A DNA stretch of 36,644 bases from Lachnospiraceae bacterium (GTDB taxonomy: Bacteria > Bacillota > Clostridia > Lachnospirales > Lachnospiraceae). The stretch spans positions 1 to 36,644 of the forward strand of contig JALERL010000060.1 in assembly GCA_022764465.1 (NCBI GenBank), in the 5' to 3' direction. Of the stretch, positions 25,398-34,958 are shown piece by piece (positions within the stretch are counted from its first letter, which is position 1; every line of letters begins with the position of its first letter). The position numbers and the translations under genes were made by a program. The notes below the pieces were generated by a model. The model was not told where the DNA came from, ran no database searches, and worked only from the letters and a program-made list of their open reading frames with translations.

Positions 25398-26213
25398 TTA
25401 CCGACGTAACTGATTTGCCTGTGAGAGCATATCATCCGAAGCCTGTATTGCCTTCGAATTCATCTCATATGCACGCTGGGCAACGATCAGATTCACCATC
25501 TCATCTGCGATCTGTACATTCGAACCCTCTAAATAATGCTGGTTGACAGAACTTTTTGCAAGACCATTTGTAGTAGCTTCATTCATAGGATTACCGGATG
25601 CTGCCGTTACCTGCAATAGATTATCCGCACGCTTATTTAAGCCTGCCGGATTATTAAACTGCCATACTCCGATCGTCACATTGAGTGGAATATGATTTCC
25701 GTTCGCATCCTTATAAGAAAATGTTCCTTCCTTCGAAACCTCAACACTTCCTGTTGTAACATTATTCGGAAGTACGATTGCATTTCCATTTGTATCGAGT
25801 ACCGGATATCCATCAGAATTCGTAAGTGTCACACCCGTGGTTCCCATACTCCAATTAAAATCACCGTTTCTCGTATAATATGTATTGCCATCTGCACCGC
25901 GAACTGCAAAAAAACCATCACCCTGAAGTGCAAATGCCGTATCACTGTCATTCGCCAACAGTGCTCCGTCTGTATAGCTTGAAGTCGTCGCTGCTACTCG
26001 GGTACCGAGTCCGACCTGTGCCGGTATCGGCTTCTGTTCTCCGTTTGCAGTTGTTGTACGTGCCTGTATCGTCTGATAAAGTAAGGACTTAAATTCTGCC
26101 TTCTCAGACTTAAATCCTGTCGTATTTACATTCGCCAGATTGTTTGATATCGTATCTACATTTGTCTGCTGTGCAATCATTCCTGATGCAGCAGTCCATA
26201 ATGATCTCATCAT
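25398..26213 (-). CDS. flgG: Flagellar hook-basal body rod protein, FlgG/FlhP-like
   Basis: A 271-residue axial rod protein exported by the flagellar type III system. The N-terminal rod motif is MMRSLWTAASGMIAQQ, followed by ISNNLANVNTTGFKSEKAEF; the C-terminal motif is EGSNVQIADEMVNLIVAQR and AYEMNSKAIQ. Both ends form the coiled-coil core typical of the family. The start is placed at the double ATG at 26213; an ATG at 26225 is also possible. With the next gene it resembles the Bacillus mbl-flhO-flhP order. It lies 78 bases after the flgF-like gene. Confidence 0.93.
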   Translation of the reverse strand: MMRSLWTAASGMIAQQTNVDTISNNLANVNTTGFKSEKAEFKSLLYQTIQARTTTANGEQKPIPAQVGLGTRVAATTSSYTDGALLANDSDTAFALQGDGFFAVRGADGNTYYTRNGDFNWSMGTTGVTLTNSDGYPVLDTNGNAIVLPNNVTTGSVEVSKEGTFSYKDANGNHIPLNVTIGVWQFNNPAGLNKRADNLLQVTAASGNPMNEATTNGLAKSSVNQHYLEGSNVQIADEMVNLIVAQRAYEMNSKAIQASDDMLSQANQLRR

Positions 26214-26291
26214 ATTCCTGTACATCCTTTCTAGGCTATCTTACGTATCCATATGCAGCCGTACTGACATCCTGTCTTAAATCAATCTTTT

Positions 26292-27092
26292 TTATGCCTT
26301 GCCAACCTGATTTACCGCCTTATCCAGTGTAGAATCTATTGTCTGGATAATCTTCTGGTTGGATTCATATGCTCTTGTAATCGTAATCATGTCGACCATT
26401 TCTGAAACGACATTGACATTCGACGTCTCAATCGTTCCCTGATTCACTTTTGCAGTGGATGCAGTAACCTGTGCTCCATTCGCAAGATCATACAGATTCT
26501 CTCCATACTTCTGAATATAGTTATAATCTGCTACATCTACCACACCGATCTTGGCTACGATCTGATTATTCTGAATAATATTACCCTGTTCATCGATCTT
26601 AAAGTCAGTATTCGGATCAATACGGATATAATTATCTGCGGAAGCATTACCGGTCTGTGCGCCATTCTGGTTCAGGACATAATCCCCATCCTTTGTAACC
26701 AGATAGCCTTCTGTATTCACGGTAAACGCTCCATCTCTTGTATATTTTACAGATGTCTCATTATTCTTATTTGTGTAAGAAATACCAAAAAAACCATTTC
26801 CATCTAATGCAACATCATACTTACTGTCTGTGACCTTATAATTTCCCTGACTGTAGTCTGTATAAGTCTCACCGATCTTAACGCCCAGATTCACATCTCC
26901 AAGACGTCTTGGAAGATTGTATGCCGAAGTATCCCGGATCTTAACCGCCAGTTCATCCGCAAACGCGCGGTTTGCCGTTCCTTCCTTCTTATATCCGTTC
27001 GTATCTGCATTCGCAAGATTATTCGACAGGACATCCAGTCTCTTCTGTTCATTAATCATTCCGGTATATGCCGTATATAGACCTTTGACCAT
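26292..27092 (-). CDS. flgF: Flagellar hook-basal body rod protein, FlgF/FlhO-like
   Basis: A 266-residue rod protein with MVKGLYTAYTGMINEQKRLD at the N-terminus, LSNNLANADTNGYK at 22-35, and a C-terminal TSNVNVVSEMVDMITITRAY block. It belongs to the same family as the gene downstream and corresponds by position to Bacillus FlhO. AAAGGAG lies before the ATG. The 113-base gap from mreB contains a sigma-D-like promoter, so it probably starts the flagellar part of this cluster. Confidence 0.92.
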   Translation of the reverse strand: MVKGLYTAYTGMINEQKRLDVLSNNLANADTNGYKKEGTANRAFADELAVKIRDTSAYNLPRRLGDVNLGVKIGETYTDYSQGNYKVTDSKYDVALDGNGFFGISYTNKNNETSVKYTRDGAFTVNTEGYLVTKDGDYVLNQNGAQTGNASADNYIRIDPNTDFKIDEQGNIIQNNQIVAKIGVVDVADYNYIQKYGENLYDLANGAQVTASTAKVNQGTIETSNVNVVSEMVDMITITRAYESNQKIIQTIDSTLDKAVNQVGKA

Positions 27093-27180
27093 CTGATTCT
27101 CCTTTTGTAAGCAATCCGTTGCTCTTACTTATATTGCAATCCTTTATCTGATATTATCTTCTGTTACTTCTCTATCTCTA

Positions 27181-27208
27181 TTATCGGTTCCCGCACCGGA
27201 TAAGATTA
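27181..27208 (-). promoter_or_regulatory. Possible sigma-D (FliA) flagellar promoter
   Basis: Minus strand ACCGATAA (27181-27188) matches 7 of 8 bases of the sigma-D -10 GCCGATAA. TAAT (27205-27208) lies 16 bases upstream and matches 3 of 4 bases of the -35 TAAA. It overlaps the mreB stop codon and precedes the flagellar rod gene. Confidence 0.5.
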
Positions 27209-28201
27209 GTCATCATCACGGTTGCCTGCTAAAAACTCAACAAACTTTCCGGTTCCGATTGCCACACAGGTCATCGGATCTTCTGCGGTCATTGTATTGA
27301 TTCCGGTCTTATCCTCGATCAGTTCCTCTAACCCACGCAGTAAAGAACCGCCACCGGTTAATACGATACCACGGTCTGCAACATCGGCTGCTAACTCTGG
27401 CGGAGTCTTCTCTAATACACTGTGAACCGCCTCAACGATCTGAAGTGTGGATTCACGCAGTGCCTCTTCGGTCTCTTCGGAAGATACGGTAACTGTCTTC
27501 GGAAGACCGGTTACAAGATTACGTCCTCTTACATCCATTGTCTCCGGTTCCGGTAATGGGAAGCAGCTTCCGATCTTGATCTTGATATCCTCTGCTGTAC
27601 GCTCACCGATCAGAAGATTGTGCTTCTTTCTCATATAACGGACGATTGCCTCGTCAAAATCATCTCCTGCGATCTTAATGGAAGTGCTGACAACCGAACC
27701 ACCCAGAGAAATAACTGCGATATCTGCGGTACCGCCTCCGATATCTACGATCATGTTTCCACATGGTCTGGAAATATCAATTCCTGCTCCGATTGCTGCT
27801 GCGATCGGCTCTTCGATAATTGCAACCTCTCTTGCACCTGCCTGATAAGTTGCATCCTCTACTGCCTTCTTCTCTACTTCTGTGACACCACTTGGCACGC
27901 AGACACTGATACGTGGCTTTCTTAAGCTCTTCTTACCAAGTGCCTTCTGGATAAAGTAACGGATCATCTTCTCCGTTACGGTATAATCGGAAATAACTCC
28001 CTGACGCAATGGACGGACTGCCACGATATTTCCAGGCGTTCTTCCTAACATCAGTCTTGCTTCTTCACCGATTGCCTTGATCTTATTCGTATCACGGTCA
28101 AAAGCCACTACAGACGGCTCTTTTAAAACAACACCCTTACCCTTGATGTATACTAAAATACTAGCTGTTCCCAAATCAATTCCAATATCTGTCGAAACCA
28201 T
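27206..28201 (-). CDS. mreB: Rod shape-determining protein, MreB/Mbl family
   Basis: A 331-residue bacterial actin that guides lateral wall synthesis. The phosphate-binding DLGTAS is at 9-14, the second phosphate motif DIGGGTAD at 153-160, and an adenosine motif GIVLTGGGSLLRGL near 283-296. GRTPGNIVAVRPL and LLIGERTAEDIKIKIG are diagnostic. Length fits. It is followed by flgF-like and flgG-like rod genes, the same order as Bacillus mbl-flhO-flhP, so it may be the Mbl paralog rather than the mreBCD one; no mreC or mreD is next to it. AAAGGGG is 9-10 bases before the ATG. Its promoter lies about 115 bases upstream. Confidence 0.96.
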   Translation of the reverse strand: MVSTDIGIDLGTASILVYIKGKGVVLKEPSVVAFDRDTNKIKAIGEEARLMLGRTPGNIVAVRPLRQGVISDYTVTEKMIRYFIQKALGKKSLRKPRISVCVPSGVTEVEKKAVEDATYQAGAREVAIIEEPIAAAIGAGIDISRPCGNMIVDIGGGTADIAVISLGGSVVSTSIKIAGDDFDEAIVRYMRKKHNLLIGERTAEDIKIKIGSCFPLPEPETMDVRGRNLVTGLPKTVTVSSEETEEALRESTLQIVEAVHSVLEKTPPELAADVADRGIVLTGGGSLLRGLEELIEDKTGINTMTAEDPMTCVAIGTGKFVEFLAGNRDDD

Positions 28202-28315
28202 TTTATGTTTCCCCTTTCATCTGACTCATTCTATGTGGATTCACCTGCATTTCCATGGTTCTGCCCAAAAAAACGCAGAGTACGCATTCAATCATATTCT
28301 TACATACATAAACCC

Positions 28316-28343
28316 ATTATATACAATAAATCCCATTTTTCAA
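28316..28343 (-). promoter_or_regulatory. Probable sigma-A promoter of mreB
   Basis: Minus strand TTGAAA (28338-28343), 16-base spacer, TATAAT (28316-28321). About 110 bases of leader follow before the mreB ATG. Confidence 0.65.
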
Positions 28344-28371
28344 AGGTTTTTTTCATAAAATATCGTAATTT

Positions 28372-28400
28372 AAAAAAATCGCAATAACTTCTTAACGATT
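28372..28400 (-). terminator. Weak terminator after uvrA
   Basis: Minus strand AATCG pairs with CGATT, with a short interrupted TAA/TTA stem, followed by seven T. The stem is short and AT-rich. It lies about 20 bases after the uvrA stop codon. Confidence 0.45.
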
Positions 28401-28420
28401 CTATCTTTTATACACAGATA

Positions 28421-31258
28421 TTATCTCTCGAGATACTTCTTAATATACAATCCGGTATAGGATTCCGGAACTTTTGCAATCTCCTCCGGTGTGCCGGCCG
28501 CAACGACCGTTCCACCGCCTTCTCCACCTTCCGGTCCCATGTCAATGATATAATCCGCCGTCTTAATGACATCCAGATTATGCTCAATGACTACAACCGT
28601 ATTCCCGCCATCGGATAAACGTCTCAGGATCTCTACTAACTTATCTACATCCGCAAAATGAAGTCCGGTTGTCGGCTCATCAAGAATATAGATCGTCTTT
28701 CCCGTACTCCGCTTGCTCAGTTCGGTTGCAAGCTTAATACGCTGTGCTTCTCCACCGGATAACTCCGTGGATGGCTGTCCAAGCCGGATATAGGATAATC
28801 CCACATCATACAAAGTCTGAATCTTGCGTTCGATCGAAGGCACATTTTTGAAAAATTCCAATGCCTCTTCCACTGTCATATTCAGGACATCATAGATACT
28901 CTTGCCCTTGTATTTGACCTCCAGTGTCTCCCTGTTATAACGCTTGCCCTGACAAACTTCACATGGCACATAGACATCCGGCAAAAAATGCATCTCGATC
29001 TTTAAGATGCCATCACCGGAACACGCTTCACAACGTCCGCCCTTTACATTGAAGCTGAAACGTCCCTTTGCATAGCCTCTCGCCTTTGCATCCGGGGTTG
29101 CTGCAAACAGATCACGGATCATATCAAATACTCCGGTATACGTTGCAGGATTCGAACGCGGGGTTCTGCCAATCGGAGACTGGTCAATATCGATCACCTT
29201 GTCTAACTGATCGATTCCAAGAATATCATCATGTTTTCCCGGTATCGTACGTGCACGGTTGAGGTCTCTGGCAAGACGCTTGTACAGGATTTCGTTCGTC
29301 AGAGAGCTTTTTCCTGAACCGGACACCCCGGTAATACAAGTCATCACACCCAGTGGGATCTTTACATTTACATTTTTCAGGTTATTCTCTCTTGCGCCAC
29401 GGATCTCGAGATAACCGGTCGGTTCTCTTCGTACCTCCGGCACCGGGATCTTCTTTCTGCCGCTCAGATATGCTCCGGTCAGGGAATTCTTATTTTTCAT
29501 GATCTCCTGTGCTGTTCCTGCTGCAATGACTTCTCCACCGTGTTCGCCTGCGCCCGGGCCGATATCCACAATATAATCCGCTGCAAGCATAGTATCCTCA
29601 TCATGTTCAACCACGATCAGGGTATTTCCCAGATCCTTTAAGTGCTTTAAGGTAGCTAACAGCTTGTCATTATCCCTCTGGTGCAATCCGATACTCGGTT
29701 CATCCAGAATATAGGCAACACCAACGAGTCCTGACCCGATCTGGGTTGCCAGACGGATACGTTGTGCTTCTCCACCGGAAAGGGTTCCGGTGGCACGCGC
29801 TAATGACAGATAGTCAAGTCCGACATCCACCAGAAAGCCTACTCGCGCCCGGATCTCTTTTAACACCTGTTCTCCGATCAGCATCTGCTGCTTTGTCAGT
29901 TCCATATCTGCCAGGAATTCATTCAGCTTCCGGATTGACATGGAGGTGATCTCATGGATATTCTTATCGCAGATAGTGACTGCCAGTGCTTCCTTCTTCA
30001 GACGCTGGCCGCCACAGGTCTTACATGGTGTGATCCGCATGAACTCTTCATACTGCTGCTTCATCGTATCAGAACCGGTTTCCCGGTAACGACGTTCTAC
30101 ATTCCTGATCAGGCCTTCAAATGCCACATCATAGACACCTTCCCCACGCTGACCCTTATAATAGACCTTCACTTCCCGGCCCTTCGTACCATGTATGATC
30201 ACATCCTGTACTTCTTTGGACAGTTCCTGAAACGGTGTCTCTAGTGAAAAATCATATGCCTCAGACAGTGCCTTTAAGATTGCATAGGTGAAGCTGGACG
30301 GATCTGTACTAGACTGCCATCCCATCACCTGGATCGCACCCTCTGCAAGACTTAACCGCTTATCCGGAATCATCAGATCCTCGTCAAACTCCATCTTATA
30401 GCCCAGTCCGAAACAGTCCGGGCAGGCTCCAAACGGATTATTAAAGGAAAAGCTTCTCGGCTCAATCTCATCAATACTGATATTACAGTCTGGGCAGGAA
30501 AAACTCTGTGAAAACTGGATTGGTTTCCCACCATCTACATCTACCGTCATCAGACCTTCTGCAAGATCTAGTACATTCTCGATCGAATCCGTCAGACGCT
30601 TTTCGATTCCAGGCTTTACAATCAGCCGGTCTACCACGATCTCAATATTATGCTTTTTATTCTTATCCAGTTTGATCTCTTCCGTCAGTTCATACAGGCT
30701 TCCGTCCACACGGACACGGACATATCCACTCCGCTTTGCCTGTTCAAACAGCTTCTGGTGCTCGCCCTTGCGTCCACGTACCACCGGTGCAAGCAGCTGG
30801 ATCTTCGTCCGTTCCGGCAGTGTCATGATCTGATCTACCATCTGATCCACGCTCTGCTTTTTGATCTCTTTTCCACACTTCGGACAGTGTGGAATACCGA
30901 TTCTTGCATACAAAAGCCGGAAGTAGTCATAGATCTCCGTCACGGTTCCGACGGTCGATCTCGGATTCCGGTTCGTTGACTTCTGGTCAATGGAAATTGC
31001 AGGGGATAAGCCTTCGATCTTCTCAACATTTGGCTTTTCCATCTGTCCTAAGAACTGTCTTGCATAAGAAGACAAAGATTCCATATAACGCCGCTGTCCT
31101 TCTGCATAGATCGTATCAAATGCCAGTGAGGACTTACCGGATCCACTTAACCCTGTTAAAACCACAAACTCATCTCTTGGAATATCCAGATCAATATTCT
31201 TCAGATTATGCTCTTTTGCTCCACGTATCTTGATATATTTTCGTTCCTTTTTTGCCAT
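28421..31258 (-). CDS. uvrA: Excinuclease ABC subunit A
   Basis: Damage-recognition ATPase of nucleotide excision repair. The 945-residue protein has two ABC ATPase units: Walker A GLSGSGKS at 36-43 and [10 protein letters not shown] in the second half, signatures [14 protein letters not shown] and [14 protein letters not shown], and Walker B segments followed by DEPSIGLH and DEPTTGLH. Zinc-type Cys pairs occur at CPKCG, CPDC, CKTCGG and CEACSGDG...CEVCQG. Length is the family norm. It follows uvrB by 28 bases, so the two are likely co-transcribed. uvrC is not in the window. Confidence 0.99.
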   Translation of the reverse strand: MAKKERKYIKIRGAKEHNLKNIDLDIPRDEFVVLTGLSGSGKSSLAFDTIYAEGQRRYMESLSSYARQFLGQMEKPNVEKIEGLSPAISIDQKSTNRNPRSTVGTVTEIYDYFRLLYARIGIPHCPKCGKEIKKQSVDQMVDQIMTLPERTKIQLLAPVVRGRKGEHQKLFEQAKRSGYVRVRVDGSLYELTEEIKLDKNKKHNIEIVVDRLIVKPGIEKRLTDSIENVLDLAEGLMTVDVDGGKPIQFSQSFSCPDCNISIDEIEPRSFSFNNPFGACPDCFGLGYKMEFDEDLMIPDKRLSLAEGAIQVMGWQSSTDPSSFTYAILKALSEAYDFSLETPFQELSKEVQDVIIHGTKGREVKVYYKGQRGEGVYDVAFEGLIRNVERRYRETGSDTMKQQYEEFMRITPCKTCGGQRLKKEALAVTICDKNIHEITSMSIRKLNEFLADMELTKQQMLIGEQVLKEIRARVGFLVDVGLDYLSLARATGTLSGGEAQRIRLATQIGSGLVGVAYILDEPSIGLHQRDNDKLLATLKHLKDLGNTLIVVEHDEDTMLAADYIVDIGPGAGEHGGEVIAAGTAQEIMKNKNSLTGAYLSGRKKIPVPEVRREPTGYLEIRGARENNLKNVNVKIPLGVMTCITGVSGSGKSSLTNEILYKRLARDLNRARTIPGKHDDILGIDQLDKVIDIDQSPIGRTPRSNPATYTGVFDMIRDLFAATPDAKARGYAKGRFSFNVKGGRCEACSGDGILKIEMHFLPDVYVPCEVCQGKRYNRETLEVKYKGKSIYDVLNMTVEEALEFFKNVPSIERKIQTLYDVGLSYIRLGQPSTELSGGEAQRIKLATELSKRSTGKTIYILDEPTTGLHFADVDKLVEILRRLSDGGNTVVVIEHNLDVIKTADYIIDMGPEGGEGGGTVVAAGTPEEIAKVPESYTGLYIKKYLER

Positions 31259-31286
31259 CTCTCTGCTCCTGCTTTGCCCGGTGATC

Positions 31287-33272
31287 TTATTTATCTAAAT
31301 CCCGGAGCATATTCTTAAGTTCTATCATCTTATCACGGTACTCTGCCGCTGCCTCAAAGTTCAGATCTGCTGCCGCCTTGCTCATCTTCTTCTGGATATC
31401 TGCGATCAGTTTCTCTAATTCCTGTCTGCTCATAGATTCCGGATCTTTCTTGAATTCCATCTCGCTTGCAGCAACCTTCTTCGAGATATGGATCAGTTCA
31501 CGGACTGACTTCTGGATCGTCTGCGGCGTAATTCCATGTTCCTCATTATACTGCTGCTGGATCTGTCTTCTACGTTCGGTTTCATCGATTGCAACACGCA
31601 TAGAATCGGTGATCTTATCTGCATACATGATCACATGTCCCTCGGCATTTCTTGCCGCACGGCCGATCGTCTGGATCAGGGAAGTCTCCGAACGCAGGAA
31701 ACCTTCCTTATCCGCATCTAAGATTGCGACCAATGTGATCTCCGGAATGTCCAGTCCCTCTCGTAAAAGGTTGATTCCGACCAGTACATCAAATACATCC
31801 AGTCTGAGATCCCGGATGATCTCTGCACGCTCTAAGGTATCAATATCGGAATGCAGATACTTCACACGGATTCCGATCTCGCGCATATAATCCGTCAGAT
31901 CTTCTGCCATCTTCTTCGTCAGTGTCGTGATCATGATCTTATGACCTGCTGCCGTCTCTTTGTTGACTTCACCGACCAGATCATCAATCTGTCCCTCTAC
32001 CGGACGTACCTCTACCCGCGGATCCAACAGACCCGTCGGACGGATGATCTGTTCCGCCCGAAGCAGCTCATGCTCATCCTCATAGACGTTCGGCGTTGCA
32101 GATACAAACAGCATCTGATCAATCTTACTCTCAAATTCTTCAAAGTTCAGCGGACGGTTATCCAACGCAGACGGAAGACGGAAGCCATAATCTACTAACG
32201 TTGTCTTTCTCGATCTGTCACCTGCATACATACCACGGATCTGCGGGATCGTAATATGCGACTCATCAACAATGATCAGGTAATCATCCTTAAAATAGTC
32301 CATCAGAGTCATCGGTGTCGCACCCGGTTCTAATCCGGCAAGATGTCTGGAGTAATTCTCGATTCCACTGCAAAATCCGGTCTCGCGCAGCATCTCGATA
32401 TCAAAATTTGTCCGTTCTGAGATCCGCTGTGCCTCTAACAGCTTATCCTCTCCCTTAAAAAAGCGCACACGCTCTTCCATCTCTTTTTCAATATTCACAC
32501 AAGCACGGTTGATCTTCTCCTGCGGCACAACATAATGGGATGCCGGGAAAATTCCGACATGCTCTAACTCACACCGCACTTCTCCGGTCACGACCGTGAT
32601 CTCTGTAATCCGGTCGATCTCATCCCCGAAAAATTCCACACGGATTGCCGTCTCATCATGGTCTGCCGGAAAGATCTCAAGTACATCCCCACGCACCCGG
32701 AATGTTCCTCTCTGAAAATCCATATCATTTCTCGTATACTGGATATCGATTAATGCACGGATCACATCATCCCGGTCGCGCTCCATGCCCGGCCGCAGGG
32801 AAACCATCATGCCAAGGAAATCCTCCGGACTGCCCAGACCATAGATACAGGACACACTCGATATTACGATAACATCCTTACGTTCAGCAAGTGCCGCTGT
32901 GGCAGAAAGCCGCAGCTTATCGATTTCTTCATTGACCGCAGAATCCTTCGCAATATAGGTATCCGATGATGGCACATATGCCTCCGGCTGATAATAATCA
33001 TAATAGGACACAAAGTACTCTACTGCATTTTCGGGGAAAAATTCCTTGAATTCCCCGTAAAGCTGTGCCGCCAGCGTCTTATTGTGTGAAATAATGAGCG
33101 TCGGCTTATTTAACTGTGCAATGACATTCGCCATCGTAAAAGTCTTACCCGATCCGGTCACACCAAGCAGAGTCTCAAACTGATTGCCTTCCTTAAAGCC
33201 CTTCACAAGCTCTGCGATCGCCTGCGGCTGGTCGCCGGTTGGTTTATATTTTGAATGAAGTCTGAATTCCAT
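31287..33272 (-). CDS. uvrB: Excinuclease ABC subunit B
   Basis: Damage-verifying helicase-like subunit that UvrA loads and that recruits UvrC. The 661-residue protein has Walker A GVTGSGKT at 37-44, the beta-hairpin with [12 protein letters not shown] near 91-103, the DESH box, [22 protein letters not shown], and a C-terminal UVR domain ([17 protein letters not shown]). Length fits. GGGAG lies before the ATG. A possible extended -10 is 80 bases upstream. Confidence 0.99.
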   Translation of the reverse strand: MEFRLHSKYKPTGDQPQAIAELVKGFKEGNQFETLLGVTGSGKTFTMANVIAQLNKPTLIISHNKTLAAQLYGEFKEFFPENAVEYFVSYYDYYQPEAYVPSSDTYIAKDSAVNEEIDKLRLSATAALAERKDVIVISSVSCIYGLGSPEDFLGMMVSLRPGMERDRDDVIRALIDIQYTRNDMDFQRGTFRVRGDVLEIFPADHDETAIRVEFFGDEIDRITEITVVTGEVRCELEHVGIFPASHYVVPQEKINRACVNIEKEMEERVRFFKGEDKLLEAQRISERTNFDIEMLRETGFCSGIENYSRHLAGLEPGATPMTLMDYFKDDYLIIVDESHITIPQIRGMYAGDRSRKTTLVDYGFRLPSALDNRPLNFEEFESKIDQMLFVSATPNVYEDEHELLRAEQIIRPTGLLDPRVEVRPVEGQIDDLVGEVNKETAAGHKIMITTLTKKMAEDLTDYMREIGIRVKYLHSDIDTLERAEIIRDLRLDVFDVLVGINLLREGLDIPEITLVAILDADKEGFLRSETSLIQTIGRAARNAEGHVIMYADKITDSMRVAIDETERRRQIQQQYNEEHGITPQTIQKSVRELIHISKKVAASEMEFKKDPESMSRQELEKLIADIQKKMSKAAADLNFEAAAEYRDKMIELKNMLRDLDK

Positions 33273-33351
33273 CTGATTTCTCCCAATTCACTCTCATCTA
33301 TCTGTGATATCTTAGAAATAGTAGTTATTTTCTTAGTATTGTTCCTTGTTT

Positions 33352-33360
33352 AGTATATCA
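33352..33360 (-). promoter_or_regulatory. Possible extended -10 promoter of uvrB
   Basis: Minus strand TATACT (33352-33357) preceded by TGA gives an extended -10. No good -35 is visible at 17 bases. It is the best candidate for a promoter of the uvrB-uvrA pair. Confidence 0.4.
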
Positions 33361-33377
33361 TTCAAATGAAAAAAAGT

Positions 33378-33412
33378 ACAGAACAAAATCGAATGTTTGT
33401 TCTGTTTTTTTT
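33378..33412. terminator. Second hairpin downstream of fprA
   Basis: ACAGAACAAA (33378-33387) pairs with TTTGTTCTGT (33396-33405), a perfect 10-bp stem with an 8-base loop, followed by T8 on the plus strand and ACTTTTTTT on the minus strand. With the next hairpin it insulates uvrB from fprA. Confidence 0.75.
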
Positions 33413-33421
33413 GTGATGATC

Positions 33422-33470
33422 AAAAAGCAGGTAACGAAAAGTCTCAAACCTCTTCATTTACCTGCTTTTT
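33422..33470 (-). terminator. Intrinsic terminator of fprA
   Basis: AAAAAGCAGGTAA (33422-33434) and TTACCTGCTTTTT (33458-33470) form a perfect 13-bp stem around a 23-base loop; the minus-strand arm ends in TTTTT. It lies 40 bases after the fprA stop codon. Confidence 0.85.
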
Positions 33471-33510
33471 CCGGAAACCTTCTGAATTTCTTCACATTTT
33501 CCTTTATTAT

Positions 33511-34719
33511 TTATGATTCCTTTACCGAAGCTGCGATCGCATCACAAAGCGCATCCAGTTGTGTTCCCTGATCATTTTTCAATGCAGACTTGATCGAAAG
33601 TTCTGCATCTAAGACAGTCATATTTTTCAATGCTTCTAACTGCGCATGCATCTGTTTTGCCGTTGTGGCAGCCCATGTTCCGTTCTCAACCAGTGCAACG
33701 GTACGTCCCTGAACATTCAATGCCTTCATATCCAGTAACAGATGTTCCATCTTCGGATAGATCGCGCCATTATAGGTTGGTGCTGCAAGTACCAGATGAC
33801 TGTAACGGAAGATCTCTGCGATCAGCTCAGACACATCGGTATTGGAGACATCATATACCGCGATCTTACGGACACCGCGGTCAGCCAGCTTACAGGCACA
33901 TGCATTTGCCGCATTCTCCGTATTGCCATACATGGATGCGTAGGCGATTACAACGCCCTTCTCCTCCGGTTCATAGGTACTCCACTTCTGATATTTATCC
34001 AGAATGTAGCCAAGATCCTCTCTCCAGACCGGACCATGTAACGGGCAGATCATCTGAATGTCCAGTCCTGCTGCTTTCTTTAACAGTGCCTGCACGGATG
34101 AACCGTATTTTCCGACAATATTCGTATAATATCTTCTTGCATCATCTAACCAGTCGCGGTCAAAATCCAGTTCATCCGCAAAAATGCTGCCCGGCAGTGC
34201 GCCAAAAGAACCAAATCCATCTGCCGAAAACAGGATCTTATCTGTCGCATCGTAAGTCACCATTGCCTCCGGCCAATGTACCATCGGTGCCATTACAAAA
34301 TGCAGTTCGTGCTTTCCGCTATCAAAAGTATCTCCTTCCTTTACAACGATGGATCTTCCATCTATGTCAAAATCGAAAAACTGCTGCATCATCTGGAATG
34401 TCTTTGCATTTCCGATGATCTGAAGCTTGGGATATCTGCGGACAAGATCCCCGATCAGTGCACAGTGATCCGGCTCCATGTGATTCACCACAAGAATATC
34501 CAGTGAATGTTCTCCCAAAACCGCAGTGATATTTTCAAAAAACTGCTCGCTGATCGAACGGTCTGCCGTATCAAGCAGTACTGTTTTCTCATCCATTAAC
34601 AGATACGAATTGTAAGATACCCCGCGTGAAATCGGGAAAATATTTTCAAACAATGCAAGACGTCTGTCATTGCCACCAACCCAGTACAGATCATCGGTTA
34701 CTTTTCTTACACACTCCAT
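33511..34719 (-). CDS. fprA: FprA family A-type flavodiiron protein
   Basis: A 402-residue cytoplasmic enzyme that reduces O2 to water and/or NO to N2O, protecting anaerobes. The N-terminal metallo-beta-lactamase-like domain has the diiron ligands H80, E82, D84, H85 (HMEPDHC), H148, D167 and H228. The C-terminal flavodoxin domain starts near 255 with the FMN loop ASMYGNTE (261-268). No rubredoxin domain is fused, so electrons must come from a separate donor. Length is that of class A. CGGAGG lies before the ATG. A single-gene unit: a PerR/Fur-like box covers its promoter and two terminators follow it. Confidence 0.97.
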   Translation of the reverse strand: MECVRKVTDDLYWVGGNDRRLALFENIFPISRGVSYNSYLLMDEKTVLLDTADRSISEQFFENITAVLGEHSLDILVVNHMEPDHCALIGDLVRRYPKLQIIGNAKTFQMMQQFFDFDIDGRSIVVKEGDTFDSGKHELHFVMAPMVHWPEAMVTYDATDKILFSADGFGSFGALPGSIFADELDFDRDWLDDARRYYTNIVGKYGSSVQALLKKAAGLDIQMICPLHGPVWREDLGYILDKYQKWSTYEPEEKGVVIAYASMYGNTENAANACACKLADRGVRKIAVYDVSNTDVSELIAEIFRYSHLVLAAPTYNGAIYPKMEHLLLDMKALNVQGRTVALVENGTWAATTAKQMHAQLEALKNMTVLDAELSIKSALKNDQGTQLDALCDAIAASVKES

Positions 34720-34763
34720 GTTTTTTCCTCCGTGTTCTTTTATTTATTTATATTCTTTTATTT

Positions 34764-34778
34764 TGATAATAATTATTG
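34764..34778 (-). promoter_or_regulatory. PerR/Fur-like operator at the fprA promoter
   Basis: The 15-base sequence TGATAATAATTATTG is a near-palindrome (7-1-7 type) matching the Fur consensus TGATAATNATTATCA at 12 of 14 fixed positions and close to the PerR consensus TTATAATNATTATAA. It lies 8 bases downstream of the -10, over the expected transcription start, a repressor position. The surrounding DNA is very AT-rich, which lowers certainty. Confidence 0.55.
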
Positions 34779-34786
34779 TTATTATT

Positions 34787-34815
34787 TATATAACATAATA
34801 TGAGGTTCTATGCAA
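34787..34815 (-). promoter_or_regulatory. Probable sigma-A promoter of fprA
   Basis: Minus strand TTGCAT (34810-34815), exact 17-base spacer, TATATA (34787-34792). The leader is about 60 bases long and contains the operator-like box. Confidence 0.6.
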
Positions 34816-34908
34816 TCTTTTTTTTCAATTTATCATTCCATCTGCAAAAATATGCGGTATACCAATAAATGCACATCATCCTGTTCTATTCTCCTTTATC
34901 AAAGATAC

Positions 34909-34944
34909 GAAAACAGGAGATACGGCTTCTTCCGCATCTCCTGT
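34909..34944 (-). terminator. Intrinsic terminator of secA
   Basis: Minus strand ACAGGAGAT pairs with ATCTCCTGT (9 bp), with a partial inner GCGG/CCGT pairing, followed by TTTT. It begins 15 bases after the secA stop codon. Confidence 0.85.
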
Positions 34945-34958
34945 CTGCTACATTCTAC

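Noticed and set aside
33390-33403. LexA-like sequence CGAATGTTTGTTCT upstream of uvrB
   Set aside because: It differs from the Firmicute LexA box at three positions and forms part of a clear terminator stem and loop, which explains the GAAC/GTTC symmetry without SOS control.
33630-34418. Long plus-strand open frame of 262 codons
   Set aside because: It lies fully inside fprA on the other strand, has no family motif and a composition rich in Ser, Pro, His and Arg that is typical of an antisense shadow.
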